This document shows, piece after piece, positions 8,165 to 16,583 of a stretch of 64,000 bases of DNA (position 1 is the first letter of the stretch; each line of letters begins with the position of its first letter). Origin of the DNA: Zobellella taiwanensis (GTDB lineage Bacteria; Pseudomonadota; Gammaproteobacteria; Enterobacterales; Aeromonadaceae). Under the pieces are notes generated by a model that worked only from the letters and a program-made list of their open reading frames with translations, was not told the origin of the DNA and made no database searches. The stretch lies in NCBI RefSeq assembly GCF_003012795.1, contig NZ_PXYH01000007.1, positions 1 through 64,000 of the forward strand. The letters are read 5' to 3'. Both the position numbers and the translations under genes were made by a program.

Positions 8165-8716
8165 ATGAAGGTGATCGTCGCTTCCCTCAATCCAGCCAAG
8201 CTGGACGCCGCCCGCCAGGCCCTGGCCCTGCTCTTTCCCGAATACCCGCCCGACATCGCCGGCATGGCGGTACCCTCTGGGGTGGCAGCCCAACCGATGA
8301 GCGACGAGGAAACCCGCCGCGGCGCCCGCAACCGGGCCCTGGCGGCGCAACGGCAAGCACCGGGAGCGGATGTGTGGATTGGCATGGAGGGCGGTATCGA
8401 CCGGGTGGCCGGTCGCACCCTGACCTTTGCCTGGCTGCAGGTACTGGGACCGGGGCTGGACAACGCCGCCCGCAGCGCCAGCCTCACCCTGCCGGCCGTG
8501 GTGGCCGAAGCCCTGGCCCGGGGCGAGGAACTCGGCGATGCCATGGACCGGCTGTTCCGGCTGACCAACTGCAAGCAGCAGGGAGGCGCCATCGGGGTGC
8601 TCACCGGCAACCTGCTGGATCGGCGCAGCGTCTACCGCGATACCCTGCTGCTGGCGCTGGCGCCGCTGATCAGTCCAGCGGTCTACGCGCTGCCAGCCAC
8701 GCAAACCAGTCGCTGA
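8165..8716 (+). CDS. yjjX: inosine/xanthosine triphosphatase
   Basis: House-cleaning NTPase that removes ITP and XTP, limiting base misincorporation. The 183 residues fit the family. The N-terminal nucleotide motif is SLNPAKLDAARQAL, followed by PSGVAAQPMSDEET, the WIGMEGGIDR signature and a C-terminal GGAIGVLTGNLLDRRSVY segment. The gene is divergent from yciA and convergent with the next gene, overlapping its end by 47 bp. In E. coli yjjX lies close to slt, and here slt is two genes away. Confidence 0.93.
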   Translation: MKVIVASLNPAKLDAARQALALLFPEYPPDIAGMAVPSGVAAQPMSDEETRRGARNRALAAQRQAPGADVWIGMEGGIDRVAGRTLTFAWLQVLGPGLDNAARSASLTLPAVVAEALARGEELGDAMDRLFRLTNCKQQGGAIGVLTGNLLDRRSVYRDTLLLALAPLISPAVYALPATQTSR

Positions 8717-9479
8717 CTCCGTAGTCCATGCCCAGCCAGCGGCACAGGGCATTGCCGTCGATGGTTTTGCCCTCGCCGCCGCCGTCAAACTCGGGCGGCG
8801 GCAGGCCGCGCAACCGGGCCGCCCGCTGGTAAAAATCCCGCCGGGAGGGATGATGGGGGGCACTGACGTTGAGGGTGTCCGGCCAGTCCTCCCGCGCCAG
8901 TATGGCGGGAATAAAGCCCAGCAAATCCTCCAGCGCCACCAGGTTGACCGGCTCATCCCCTCCCTCGAAGCGGCGCCCGGCCAAAAAACGGCCCGGATCG
9001 CGGCTGCCGCCCACCAGCCCCGACAGGCGCAGCACCAGCACCCGGGCACCGCTGTCGCGCACCGCCTGCTCGGCGGCCAGCATGCGCTCGCCCCGGGCCG
9101 AGTCGGCAGCGGCATCCGGCTCGCGCTTCACGCCGCTGCCGCCGTAGACCGAGGTGGCGCTGGTAAACAGTATCCGCCGCACGCCTCCCGCCACCGCCAG
9201 CCGGGCCAGGCCGCCCAGGGTGGCCGCATAATCCGCCACCTTGCCCGGCGGAACACAGAGGAGCAGGGTATCCGCCGCCAGTGCCGCCGGCCAGCAGGGC
9301 GGCAAGGGCTCGTTAAAGTCCCATACCAGGGCCGCAATACCGCTTTCATTCAGCCATCCGGCCTTGTCGGCCCCGGTGGTCGTGCCGCAAACCCGGGTGC
9401 CGCCGGCTTGCAGGGTCCGGGCCAGAGGCTCCCCCAGCCAGCCCAGGCCGAGGATGGCCACGCTGTTGTCAGTAGGCAT
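8670..9479 (-). CDS. NAD(P)-binding epimerase/dehydratase-like protein, YeeZ type
   Basis: A 269-residue protein of the extended short-chain dehydrogenase/reductase superfamily. It starts with a Rossmann nucleotide motif ILGLGWLGEPLA (GxGxxG), has an FTSATSVYGG stretch holding the Ser and Tyr of an SDR-type active site, and a LRLSGLVGGSRDPGRFL segment. The Lys of the YxxxK motif is not in its usual place, as in other YeeZ-like proteins, so catalytic activity is uncertain. Its start overlaps the end of slt by 11 bp, which suggests co-transcription with slt. Confidence 0.78.
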   Translation of the reverse strand: MPTDNSVAILGLGWLGEPLARTLQAGGTRVCGTTTGADKAGWLNESGIAALVWDFNEPLPPCWPAALAADTLLLCVPPGKVADYAATLGGLARLAVAGGVRRILFTSATSVYGGSGVKREPDAAADSARGERMLAAEQAVRDSGARVLVLRLSGLVGGSRDPGRFLAGRRFEGGDEPVNLVALEDLLGFIPAILAREDWPDTLNVSAPHHPSRRDFYQRAARLRGLPPPEFDGGGEGKTIDGNALCRWLGMDYGVSDWFAWLAARRPLD

Positions 9480-11376
9480 GATTCAGCTCCGCCGGTTTGA
9501 GGAACATCTTGGGCTGGCCCAGCATGTCCTGGTAGATGACCGAAAAGGCCAGCACATTCTGTACATAGCCACGGGTTTCCCGATAGGGAATGTTTTCGAC
9601 CCAAACGTCCAGCGGCCGGCTGCCGCTCTCGCTCAGCCAGCGGTTAATCCGGCTCGGGCCGGCATTGTAGGCGGCAATGGCCGGGATCCGGTTGCCCTGG
9701 TAGCGTTCCAGCAGCTCCTTGAAATAGCTGGATCCCAGTTGCACATTGACCTCGGGGCGATAGACATCGGCCGGCTGGCGGAACTGGGTAATGCCGTGCT
9801 TGCGCGCGGTTTCCTTGGCGGTGGCCGGCATCAGCTGCATCAGGCCGCCGGCGCCCACCGGCGAGCGGGCCTGCTCGTAGAAGGCGCTTTCCTGGCGGGC
9901 AATGGCAAACAGGGTGGACTCTTCCAGGTTGAGCCGCTGTGCCTGGCGACGGAAAATGTCCCGGTAGACCACAGGGAAACGCAAATCCAGCTGATCCCAG
10001 GCCTGGGCCCGGATGCTGGCCAGGATGGACTTGTCGAACCAGCCCCGGTTCAGGGCCAGGGTACCCAGCGCCAGGCGGCTGTTGTCGTCTACCTTGCCCA
10101 GCAGGTGATACCACTCGCTGCGGGCCGCCGCCTTGTCGCCCAGGCGCAGCCATTCCGCCACCCGGGCCAGGGCCGGCCAGCGCTGGCGCGCCTCGTCCCA
10201 GTGCGGCGCCGGCACCAGCGGCTGCTTGTTGAGGGCAAAGGGCCGGCCACTGCGCTGGGCCGCCAGAAAGCCATAATAATCCCGTTCGCGGGCCGCCCGG
10301 GCCCAGGCCTGGTCCGCCGCCGGACCCTGATTGCGGGCCGCCAGCGCCCGTCCCTGCCAGTACAGCCAGCGGCTGTCCTCGCGCGCCGCCTCGGGCAGGC
10401 GATCGATCCAGTCGCCGAGATGGCGCCAGTCCTGCTCCCAGATGGCCAGCCGGGCACGCAGCTCAAACAGGGCTTCGGTGCCGATTTCCGGCAACCGGCT
10501 GTCGAGCCAGGCGCGATGCTCCCGGGTACGGTTGAACATCAGCCGCTGGGCCAGGCTGCGCTCTATGGCGGCTACCTGCGGGTCGGACAGGCCGAGCTGG
10601 CGCCGGTACTGGGGATACAGGTTCATCACCAGACCGGGATCCCGGTCCGCCAGCCGTGCCAGGCCGGCGGCCACCGCCGCCCGGGCACGCTCGTCACGGG
10701 CGGTGAAGGCGGCCGGCTGCGCCAGCCGTTCGGGCGCGCCGTCCAGCGCCACCAGACGCTCGCCGGCGACGCGGGCGGACGGCCCGAGCAGGCCGGCCAG
10801 GTAGCCGAGCAGCCGGCTCTGGCCGGCCTCGTAGGCCAGCAGCATGCGCTGCCAGATGTGCTCGTCGGTGCGCCCGCCGGCATTTTTCCAGGCGGAAAAC
10901 AGGGGATCGCAGGCATCGGGCAGGGAATGGCCACTCAGCCACAGCCGCTCGGCCCCGGCGATGGCGCTGGCCCTGTCGCCCCGGGACCACTTGGCCCGGT
11001 AATGGGCGCATTGCAGTTCGGTACTGTTGGGCAGCTCGGGATAGAAGTCGAGGAAGTCGTCCCAGCGCTGATCCCGCGCCAGCCGGAACAGGTACTGGCG
11101 CTCCAGCCGGTCGGCCAGCAGGGAATCGGGATACTGGCGGATGAAGCGGCGTATCTGGCCCTGGTCCACATGGCGCAGCCGGTCGGTCAGGTAGCGATAG
11201 TCGAGGTAAATGGTGAGAGGGTAGTCATCCAGCCCCTGGCGCAGGCGCTGGTAATCGGCCACCTTGTTCTGCTCCAGGGCCCGTTCCGCCTGCTGGTAAC
11301 GCGCGTGCAGCGGCTCCGCGCGAGCGCTGATGCCCAGGCTCAGCAACAGCAATCCGATTCCGACCCAGTTTTTCAC
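9469..11376 (-). CDS. slt: soluble lytic murein transglycosylase Slt70
   Basis: Periplasmic enzyme that cuts peptidoglycan to 1,6-anhydromuropeptides. The 635 residues are close to E. coli Slt (645). A signal peptide (GIGLLLLSLGISARA) leads into the long alpha-helical U-domain, an L-domain, and a C-terminal catalytic domain with Glu in FAIARQESAFYEQARSPVGA, GLMQLMPATA and IAAYNAGPSRINRWL. The gene begins a minus-strand unit with the epimerase-like gene. Confidence 0.95.
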   Translation of the reverse strand: MKNWVGIGLLLLSLGISARAEPLHARYQQAERALEQNKVADYQRLRQGLDDYPLTIYLDYRYLTDRLRHVDQGQIRRFIRQYPDSLLADRLERQYLFRLARDQRWDDFLDFYPELPNSTELQCAHYRAKWSRGDRASAIAGAERLWLSGHSLPDACDPLFSAWKNAGGRTDEHIWQRMLLAYEAGQSRLLGYLAGLLGPSARVAGERLVALDGAPERLAQPAAFTARDERARAAVAAGLARLADRDPGLVMNLYPQYRRQLGLSDPQVAAIERSLAQRLMFNRTREHRAWLDSRLPEIGTEALFELRARLAIWEQDWRHLGDWIDRLPEAAREDSRWLYWQGRALAARNQGPAADQAWARAARERDYYGFLAAQRSGRPFALNKQPLVPAPHWDEARQRWPALARVAEWLRLGDKAAARSEWYHLLGKVDDNSRLALGTLALNRGWFDKSILASIRAQAWDQLDLRFPVVYRDIFRRQAQRLNLEESTLFAIARQESAFYEQARSPVGAGGLMQLMPATAKETARKHGITQFRQPADVYRPEVNVQLGSSYFKELLERYQGNRIPAIAAYNAGPSRINRWLSESGSRPLDVWVENIPYRETRGYVQNVLAFSVIYQDMLGQPKMFLKPAELNHAY

Positions 11377-11689
11377 TCTTCAACCCCTTTGCATCTGCGA
11401 TGGGGATATCCTAAGGAATAGGGCCAGGGCTGCCAATGGGGCCGGAGAAATTCTCCTGGCGCGCCGGACGGCGCACGTCGCAGGGACGGCGATAAAAGGC
11501 TAATCCGTTCGAGTCTGGCTCTCTCTCCCCTGTCCTGGCAAGCAGTTTTTGGCGGTAGCATCGGCCGGCTCACAGTTCTCGCCCCCGCGATGCGGGACCC
11601 GGCCACAACGTGATATTCATCACAAAATTAATTTACCGCCGGGGTAACCTGACAGCGTGAACCACGAAGCCGCAACCCAGGGGGTCTTT
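11377..11689. other. divergent intergenic region slt/raiA
   Basis: These 313 bp hold the promoters of slt and raiA. Apart from the CRP-like site at 11609-11624 and the raiA ribosome binding site (AGGGGG just before the start) I find no gene or RNA signature. The half near slt is very GC-rich and the half near raiA is AT-rich, which places the raiA promoter around 11600-11660. Confidence 0.5.
11609..11624 (+). promoter_or_regulatory. CRP-type site upstream of raiA
   Basis: CGTGATATTCATCACA matches the CRP consensus TGTGA-N6-TCACA at 9 of 10 fixed positions. It lies 66 bp before the raiA start, in reach of a class I or II promoter position. Ribosome hibernation genes are known to respond to cAMP-CRP in E. 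coli, so the site makes biological sense, but the call rests on the motif alone. Confidence 0.55.
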
Positions 11690-12019
11690 ATGTCCATTGC
11701 GATTACCAGCCATGTTATCGACATCTCTCCCTCCATTCGTGAACGGATTGAAAGTCGCTTCGAAAAGCTCAATCGGCGCCAGATAGTACTCATCAATCCC
11801 CATGTAGTGATCCAGAAGGAAGGCCTGAATTACCTGGTCGAAGCCAAGGCGGGAGTGCCGAACGATACCCTGTTCGCCCAGGCGGAGCACGAGGATCTCT
11901 ATGCCGCCATCAATGAACTGGGCCAGAAGCTCGAGCGCCAGCTTGGCCGCTACGCCGACAAGCCCCTCTCCCAGCGTGCCCAGGTGGCCCAGCCGGTGGT
12001 CGAGGAAGACGAGGACTGA
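11690..12019 (+). CDS. raiA: ribosome-associated translation inhibitor RaiA
   Basis: Binds the decoding region of the 30S subunit in stationary phase or cold and stops translation. The 109 residues have the HPF/RaiA fold: SIAITSHVIDISPSIRERIESRFEKL, then a basic beta strand, the NDTLFAQAEHEDLYAAINELGQKLERQL helix, and an acidic tail VVEEDED. The start at 11690 has AGGGGG upstream; an in-frame GTG at 11657 lacks one. As in E. coli it stands directly upstream of pheL-pheA, and it has its own terminator. Confidence 0.93.
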   Translation: MSIAITSHVIDISPSIRERIESRFEKLNRRQIVLINPHVVIQKEGLNYLVEAKAGVPNDTLFAQAEHEDLYAAINELGQKLERQLGRYADKPLSQRAQVAQPVVEEDED

Positions 12020-12037
12020 AGCGGGATTTACTGCAAC

Positions 12038-12059
12038 AAGCGGCTGCGGCCGCTTTTTT
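12038..12059 (+). terminator. rho-independent terminator of raiA
   Basis: AAGCGGC and GCCGCTT pair around a TGCG loop and are followed by a T-run at 12054-12059. It lies 19 bp after the raiA stop. Confidence 0.9.
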
Positions 12060-12091
12060 CATGCCCCCGGCCAAGAAATCCGGGAAAAGGC

Positions 12092-12120
12092 TTGCCAGCG
12101 CCGGTGCTTTTCAGTATTCC
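12092..12120 (+). promoter_or_regulatory. candidate promoter of pheL-pheA
   Basis: TTGCCA, 17 bases, TATTCC lies between the raiA terminator and the pheL start. Transcription would begin near 12127, giving a short 5' leader before pheL. The -10 box is weak, so the exact position is uncertain. Confidence 0.5.
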
Positions 12121-12153
12121 TATGGCTGTCATGATTACCGTTGTGAATCCGAG

Positions 12154-12198
12154 ATGCCCCTATCCCTGTTTTTCTTTCGCTTCTTTTTTGCATCCTGA
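12154..12198 (+). CDS. pheL: pheA operon leader peptide
   Basis: A 14-residue peptide MPLSLFFFRFFFAS with six Phe codons in a run of seven, ending in TGA at 12196-12198. E. coli PheL is 15 residues and likewise packed with Phe. The peptide lies directly before a stem-loop set that can switch between terminator and antiterminator. When charged tRNA-Phe is scarce the ribosome stalls on the Phe codons and the pheA terminator does not form. The ribosome binding site is poor (TGAATCCGAG). Confidence 0.9.
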   Translation: MPLSLFFFRFFFAS

Positions 12199-12200
12199 AC

Positions 12201-12270
12201 CGGGAGGCAGCTGTCTGGCAAGAAACAAGCGAAAGACGAACAGCCAAGCCTCCCGCCGGGAGGCTTTTTT
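12201..12270 (+). promoter_or_regulatory. pheA transcription attenuator
   Basis: The terminator is a 9-bp stem AAGCCTCCC/GGGAGGCTT (12246-12266) with a 3-nt loop and a T-run to 12270. The left arm contains GCCTCCCG (12248-12255), whose partner CGGGAGGC occurs twice: at 12201-12208, right after the pheL stop, and at 12257-12264. Pairing with the first copy, extended by GCTGT/ACAGC, makes the antiterminator; pairing with the second makes the terminator. This is classic ribosome-mediated attenuation. Confidence 0.9.
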
Positions 12271-12309
12271 ATTTATGTGCAGACTCTGGCGTTGAAGGAA
12301 GCCCTATTC

Positions 12310-14190
12310 ATGAATCTGGATGAGATCAGAAGCAACATCAGCCGCCTCGATCGGGAACTGCTGGCCCTGCTGGCCAGGCGCAAGGCGCTGAGCCTGGACG
12401 TGGCCCGTTCCAAGCTGGAAAACCCGCGCCCGATCCGGGATCAGGAGCGGGAGCAGGCCCTGCTGGTCGCGCTCATCGAACAGGGCCGCCAGCTCGGCCT
12501 GGATGCCCACTATGTGACCCGCCTCTTCCACATCATCATCGAGGACTCGGTGCTGTCCCAGCAGGCGCTGCTGCAGGACCTGCTCAACCCCCGGGATCAG
12601 GTGCCGGCCATCAGCGTGGCCTTCCTCGGGCTCAAGGGATCCTACTCCAACCTGGCGGCGCGCAAGTACCTGTCCCGCTTTCAGGCGCCGCTTATCGAAC
12701 ACAACTGCGAAACCTTCCAGCAGATTTTCGACACCGTGGAATCGGGCCAGGCCCAGTACGGCATACTGCCCATCGAAAACACCAGCTCTGGCTCCATCAA
12801 CGACGTCTTCGACCTGATGCAGCACACCAGCCTGTCCATCGTCGGCGAGCTGACCCAGCCCATAGAGCACTGCCTGCTGGTGGCGGTGGACACCAATGTC
12901 GGCCAGTTGAAAACCCTCTACACCCACCCCCAGGTGTACCAGCAGTGCTCCCAGTACCTGAAGACGCTGCCCGGGGTCAAGGTGGAGTTCTGCGCCGCCT
13001 CTTCCAACGCCATGGAGCTGGTGGCCGGCCTCAAGCGCCCGGACGTGGGCGCCATGGGCAGCGCCGACGGCGGCGAGCTGCACGGCCTCAAACCGCTGGT
13101 GCGCGGCCTGGCCAACCAGAAGCAGAACATGACCCGCTTTATCGTGGTGGCGCGCAAGCCCATCGAGGTGGCCGAGCAGATCCCGGCCAAAACCAGCTTT
13201 ATCATGTCCACCGGCCAGCAGAGCGGCGCCCTGGTGGAAGCCCTGCTGGTACTGCGCGGCCATGACATCACCATGACCAAGCTGGAGTCACGCCCCATCA
13301 TCGGCAATCCCTGGGAAGAGATGTTCTACGTGGACGTGGCCGCCAACGTCAACAGCCCCGAGATGCAGTCGGCGCTGAAGGAGCTGGGCCGCATCACCCG
13401 CTTTATCAAGGTGCTGGGCTGCTATCCCAGCGCCGAAGTGGCGCCCACCCGCATTCCCTCGGCGGCCCTTGGGCGGCGCCAAACAGCGGTGGCGCAGGCC
13501 AGTCAGCCGCGCCACAGCCGGGCCTACAAGCAGGACGACACCCGCCTGCAGGTGGGCCGCTTCATCCCCACCCGACAGGAGCCCTTGCTGATTGCCGAGC
13601 TGGCCGCCTGGCCGGGCGAGCCGCAGCTGCAGGAAGCCGCCCGCCGGCTCAAGGAAAGCGGTGGCCAGGTGCTGGCCGTATCCTGCTTCGGCGGCGACAG
13701 CCAGCAGGCTGGCCAGCGCCTGCAGCAACTGCGCGAGACAGCGGCCCGTTTTGATCTGGCGGCCATGACGAGGGTCGGTTCGGCGGAGGAGCTGGCCCGG
13801 GCGGCGGAATGCCTGGATTTGTTGCTGTTGCGTCCGGAGCCGGCCCAGCGCAGCGAACTGCTGACCGCCGCCGGCCGTTGCACCCGTCCGCTGCTGCTGC
13901 CACTGGGCAGCGATCCCCGGGCCACCCTGGCCGAGGTCGAACTTATCCTCGGCGAAGGCAACCAGCAACTGGCCCTGCTCGACGAAGAGGGCCTGTCCCT
14001 GGAGCGGCTGCTGACCCTGCAGCAGCAGACCCACCTGCCCCTGTTCGGCCGGCTGGCGGACGCCGGACTCGCGCCCGAGCTGGCCCACGCCTTGCGGGAA
14101 GCCGGCCTGCAGGGCTTTTGCGTTGCCCTGGCCGAAGACAGCCCGGCAGATACCCTGGCCCCCCTCGCCCAACGGCTGTACCGGGGATAA
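12310..14190 (+). CDS. pheA: chorismate mutase/prephenate dehydratase with a C-terminal DAHP-synthase-like domain
   Basis: Converts chorismate to prephenate and then to phenylpyruvate in phenylalanine synthesis. An AroQ chorismate mutase helix bundle lies at about residues 1-95, and the prephenate dehydratase domain at about 100-285 (FLGLKGSYSNLAARKYL, LPIENTSSGSINDVFDL, and NMTRFIVVAR for the TRF motif). An ACT domain follows (about 297-377; LESRPIIGNPWEEMFYVDV). E. coli PheA stops there at 386 residues; this one has 626. Residues about 421-626 resemble the TIM barrel of KDO8P/DAHP synthases (RPLLLPLG, LAEVELILGEGNQQLALLDEEG) but lack the Cys, Lys and His of the active site, so the domain is probably not catalytic. 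The start at 12310 follows AAGGAAG. Confidence 0.93.
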   Translation: MNLDEIRSNISRLDRELLALLARRKALSLDVARSKLENPRPIRDQEREQALLVALIEQGRQLGLDAHYVTRLFHIIIEDSVLSQQALLQDLLNPRDQVPAISVAFLGLKGSYSNLAARKYLSRFQAPLIEHNCETFQQIFDTVESGQAQYGILPIENTSSGSINDVFDLMQHTSLSIVGELTQPIEHCLLVAVDTNVGQLKTLYTHPQVYQQCSQYLKTLPGVKVEFCAASSNAMELVAGLKRPDVGAMGSADGGELHGLKPLVRGLANQKQNMTRFIVVARKPIEVAEQIPAKTSFIMSTGQQSGALVEALLVLRGHDITMTKLESRPIIGNPWEEMFYVDVAANVNSPEMQSALKELGRITRFIKVLGCYPSAEVAPTRIPSAALGRRQTAVAQASQPRHSRAYKQDDTRLQVGRFIPTRQEPLLIAELAAWPGEPQLQEAARRLKESGGQVLAVSCFGGDSQQAGQRLQQLRETAARFDLAAMTRVGSAEELARAAECLDLLLLRPEPAQRSELLTAAGRCTRPLLLPLGSDPRATLAEVELILGEGNQQLALLDEEGLSLERLLTLQQQTHLPLFGRLADAGLAPELAHALREAGLQGFCVALAEDSPADTLAPLAQRLYRG

Positions 14191-14210
14191 CGCAGACAAT
14201 AAAAAGAGTA

Positions 14211-14238
14211 AAAAGGCCCGGGAAACCGGGCCTTTTTT
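14211..14238. terminator. bidirectional terminator between pheA and tyrA
   Basis: GGCCCGG and CCGGGCC pair around a GAAA tetraloop and are flanked by A-run and T-run. It serves the convergent ends of pheA and tyrA. Confidence 0.92.
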
Positions 14239-14245
14239 GGTCGCG

Positions 14246-15376
14246 TCAGTCCGCGTGGTGGCGGCTGTCGTTGGCCTGGGCCAGCAGCAGCCGGCTTTCC
14301 TTGAGGAAGGTGTCGGCATAATCGCCGAAGAAGGCGCTCACCGTTTCGAACTGCCCGATAAAAGCCTCCCGCCCGCCGTCTTCCAGCTGCGCCAGCAGCT
14401 CGCCGAAGCGGCGGTGATAGCGCCTGATCATCTCCAGGTTACGGGGCGAGGACAAAATGATGTCCGCGTACAGCGCCGGATCCTGGGCGAACAACCGGCC
14501 CACCATGGCCAGCTCCAGCCGATAGATGGGCGAACTCAGGCGCAGCAGCTGGGCCAGGTCCGCCTGCTCGGCGCACAGGTGGGCGCCGTAGGCAAAACTG
14601 GTGAAATGGCGCAGGGCCTGCACCAGGCTCATGGCCTGGTCGTGCTCCTCGGCGGGCACCGCCTGCAACCGGGCACCCCAGATCCGCATCTGGGCCAGCA
14701 GCCACTCGTACTGGTCGGCGCCGCGGCCGTCGCTGTAGATGATCACCTGTTTGGCCAGGCTGGACACATCGGGGCCGAACATGGGGTGCAGCCCCAGCAC
14801 GGGGCCGGTGTGGGCCTTCTGCATGGCCGCCAGCGGCTCGCTCTTGACGCTGGTCAGGTCCACCAGCAGGCAGTCGGCGGGCAGCGCCGGCAGACGCTCG
14901 ATCACCGCCACCGTCTGGTCGATGGGGACGGCAATCACCACCAGGCCCGCGTCGCCCAGCAGGGCGTCGGCATCGTTCCAGTCGTCCTTTTCCAGGATCT
15001 CGACCGGGTAGCCGGACAGGTGCAGCAGGTGGGCGAACAGGCCGCCGAGCTGGCCGGCGCCGCCGATCACCACCGCCTTGGACAGCTCCGGCTTGATGCA
15101 CTTGAAGCCGGTGTCTTTTTCGCTGGCGTAGGACTCGCGCATGGCCCGGCGCAGCACATCTTCAATCAGGTCAGGGGGAACCCCCTTCGCCTCGGCTTCC
15201 GCCCGGCGCCGGGCCAGCATGGCGGCCTCCCGGTCGGGGGCATAAATGGGCACGCCCTGGCGGCTTTTTACTTCACCCACGCCCGCCACCAGTTTCAACC
15301 GGCGGGCAAACAGGTCGACCAGCTGCTGGTCGACCTCGTCAATCTGATCCCGCAGGACCTGCAATTCATCTACCAT
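14246..15376 (-). CDS. tyrA: bifunctional chorismate mutase/prephenate dehydrogenase
   Basis: Makes 4-hydroxyphenylpyruvate for tyrosine. The 376 residues match E. coli TyrA (373). An N-terminal AroQ mutase domain (about 1-90; [25 protein letters not shown]) is followed by an NAD-binding dehydrogenase domain with [11 protein letters not shown] and the catalytic His in LGLHPMFGP. The start at 15376 has GGGGAAACC before it. It lies 121 bp after aroF in the same direction, as in the E. coli aroF-tyrA operon, but a terminator-like hairpin lies between the two genes. Confidence 0.95.
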   Translation of the reverse strand: MVDELQVLRDQIDEVDQQLVDLFARRLKLVAGVGEVKSRQGVPIYAPDREAAMLARRRAEAEAKGVPPDLIEDVLRRAMRESYASEKDTGFKCIKPELSKAVVIGGAGQLGGLFAHLLHLSGYPVEILEKDDWNDADALLGDAGLVVIAVPIDQTVAVIERLPALPADCLLVDLTSVKSEPLAAMQKAHTGPVLGLHPMFGPDVSSLAKQVIIYSDGRGADQYEWLLAQMRIWGARLQAVPAEEHDQAMSLVQALRHFTSFAYGAHLCAEQADLAQLLRLSSPIYRLELAMVGRLFAQDPALYADIILSSPRNLEMIRRYHRRFGELLAQLEDGGREAFIGQFETVSAFFGDYADTFLKESRLLLAQANDSRHHAD

Positions 15377-15392
15377 TGGTTTCCCCAATTAC

Positions 15393-15423
15393 AAAAGCAC
15401 CGGCCCTTCCCGGACACGGTGCT
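15393..15423 (-). terminator. hairpin between aroF and tyrA
   Basis: On the minus strand AGCACCG and CGGTGCT pair around a 14-nt loop and run into TTTTG. It is weaker than the other terminators in the window (7-bp stem, four T). It could lower tyrA expression relative to aroF or protect the 3' end of aroF RNA. Confidence 0.5.
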
Positions 15424-15497
15424 CTATTATGCCCGCTATCGGCCGGCGACGACAGTCAGCGTCTACGCCCGGGGCCCTTTGATGTCCGTCCCGGGGT

Positions 15498-16568
15498 TCA
15501 GGCGATCCTGGCCTTGAGCGGTGCAAGCAGTTGCTGGTGGCATTTTGCCAGCAGCTCGGCGGTGGTGTCCCAGCCGATGCAGGCGTCGGTGATCGACACC
15601 CCGGGACGCATCTCGCTCTTGGGCTGCTCGCTGGACTGGTTGCCCTCGTTCAGGTGCGACTCCAGCATGATACCGAGAATGGAGCTATTGCCTTCCTGTA
15701 TCTGGTGCACCACGTTTTCCGCCACCAGCGGCTGCAGGCTGTAGTCCTTGTTGGAGTTGCCGTGGCTGCAGTCCACCACCAGCCGGGGGCTCAGCCCGGC
15801 GGCGGTCATGGCCTTTTCCGCCAGGGCGATATTGACCGAGTCGTAGTTGGGCTGCTTGCCCCCACGCAGAATGACGTGGCCGTCCGGGTTGCCCTGGGTC
15901 ACCAGCAGGGCCACCTGGCCTTCCTGGTTGATACCCATAAAGGCATGGGGCTCGGCCGCCGCCTTCATGGCGTTGATGGCGGTGCCCAGGTTGCCGTCGG
16001 TGCCGTTCTTGAAGCCGACCGGCATGGACAGGCCCGAGGCCATCTCCCTGTGGGTCTGGGATTCGGTGGTGCGGGCACCGATGGCGGACCAGGAAAACAG
16101 CTCCGCCAGGTACTGGGGGCTGATGGGATCCAGCGCTTCGGTGGCCAGAGGCAGCTCCAGCTCCGCCAGCCAGCACAACAGCTCGCGGGCCTTGTGCAGG
16201 CCGAGTTCAATGTCGAAGCTGCCGTCCAGGTGAGGATCGTTGATAAAGCCTTTCCATCCGACGGTGGTGCGCGGCTTTTCAAAATAGACGCGCATCACGA
16301 TATAAAGGCTGTCACGGTAGTCATCATGCAGTTTTTTGAGGCGGGTTGCGTACTCTTTGGCTGCGTCGATATCGTGGATGGAGCAGGGACCGCAGATCAC
16401 CAGCAGGCGGTGATCCTTGCGATGAATAATATCGGAAATGGTCTGCCGGGCCTGGCCGATGAAGGCCAGCGCCCGGTCGGAGATGGGCAGCTTGGCCTTG
16501 AGTTCCGCCGGGGTGATCATCACCTTTTCGGACTGGATATGGATATTATTCAGTGTGTCTTTCTGCAT
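15498..16568 (-). CDS. aroF: 3-deoxy-7-phosphoheptulonate synthase, Tyr-sensitive type
   Basis: First enzyme of the shikimate pathway, joining phosphoenolpyruvate and erythrose 4-phosphate. The 356 residues equal the E. coli class I-alpha enzyme. Visible motifs are VICGPCSIHD (metal Cys), MRVYFEKPRTTVGWKG, GARTTESQTHREMASGLSMPVGFKNGTDG and VDCSHGNSNKD. The N-terminus MQKDTLNNIHI keeps the Asn8 known to be needed for tyrosine inhibition in E. coli AroF, and pairing with tyrA also supports the AroF assignment. A TyrR-type box lies just upstream. Confidence 0.95.
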   Translation of the reverse strand: MQKDTLNNIHIQSEKVMITPAELKAKLPISDRALAFIGQARQTISDIIHRKDHRLLVICGPCSIHDIDAAKEYATRLKKLHDDYRDSLYIVMRVYFEKPRTTVGWKGFINDPHLDGSFDIELGLHKARELLCWLAELELPLATEALDPISPQYLAELFSWSAIGARTTESQTHREMASGLSMPVGFKNGTDGNLGTAINAMKAAAEPHAFMGINQEGQVALLVTQGNPDGHVILRGGKQPNYDSVNIALAEKAMTAAGLSPRLVVDCSHGNSNKDYSLQPLVAENVVHQIQEGNSSILGIMLESHLNEGNQSSEQPKSEMRPGVSITDACIGWDTTAELLAKCHQQLLAPLKARIA

Positions 16569-16583
16569 GATGACATCCTCACA

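Noticed and set aside
9241-11421. A 726-codon plus-strand frame over slt
   Set aside because: Antisense shadow of slt, without motifs or a ribosome binding site.
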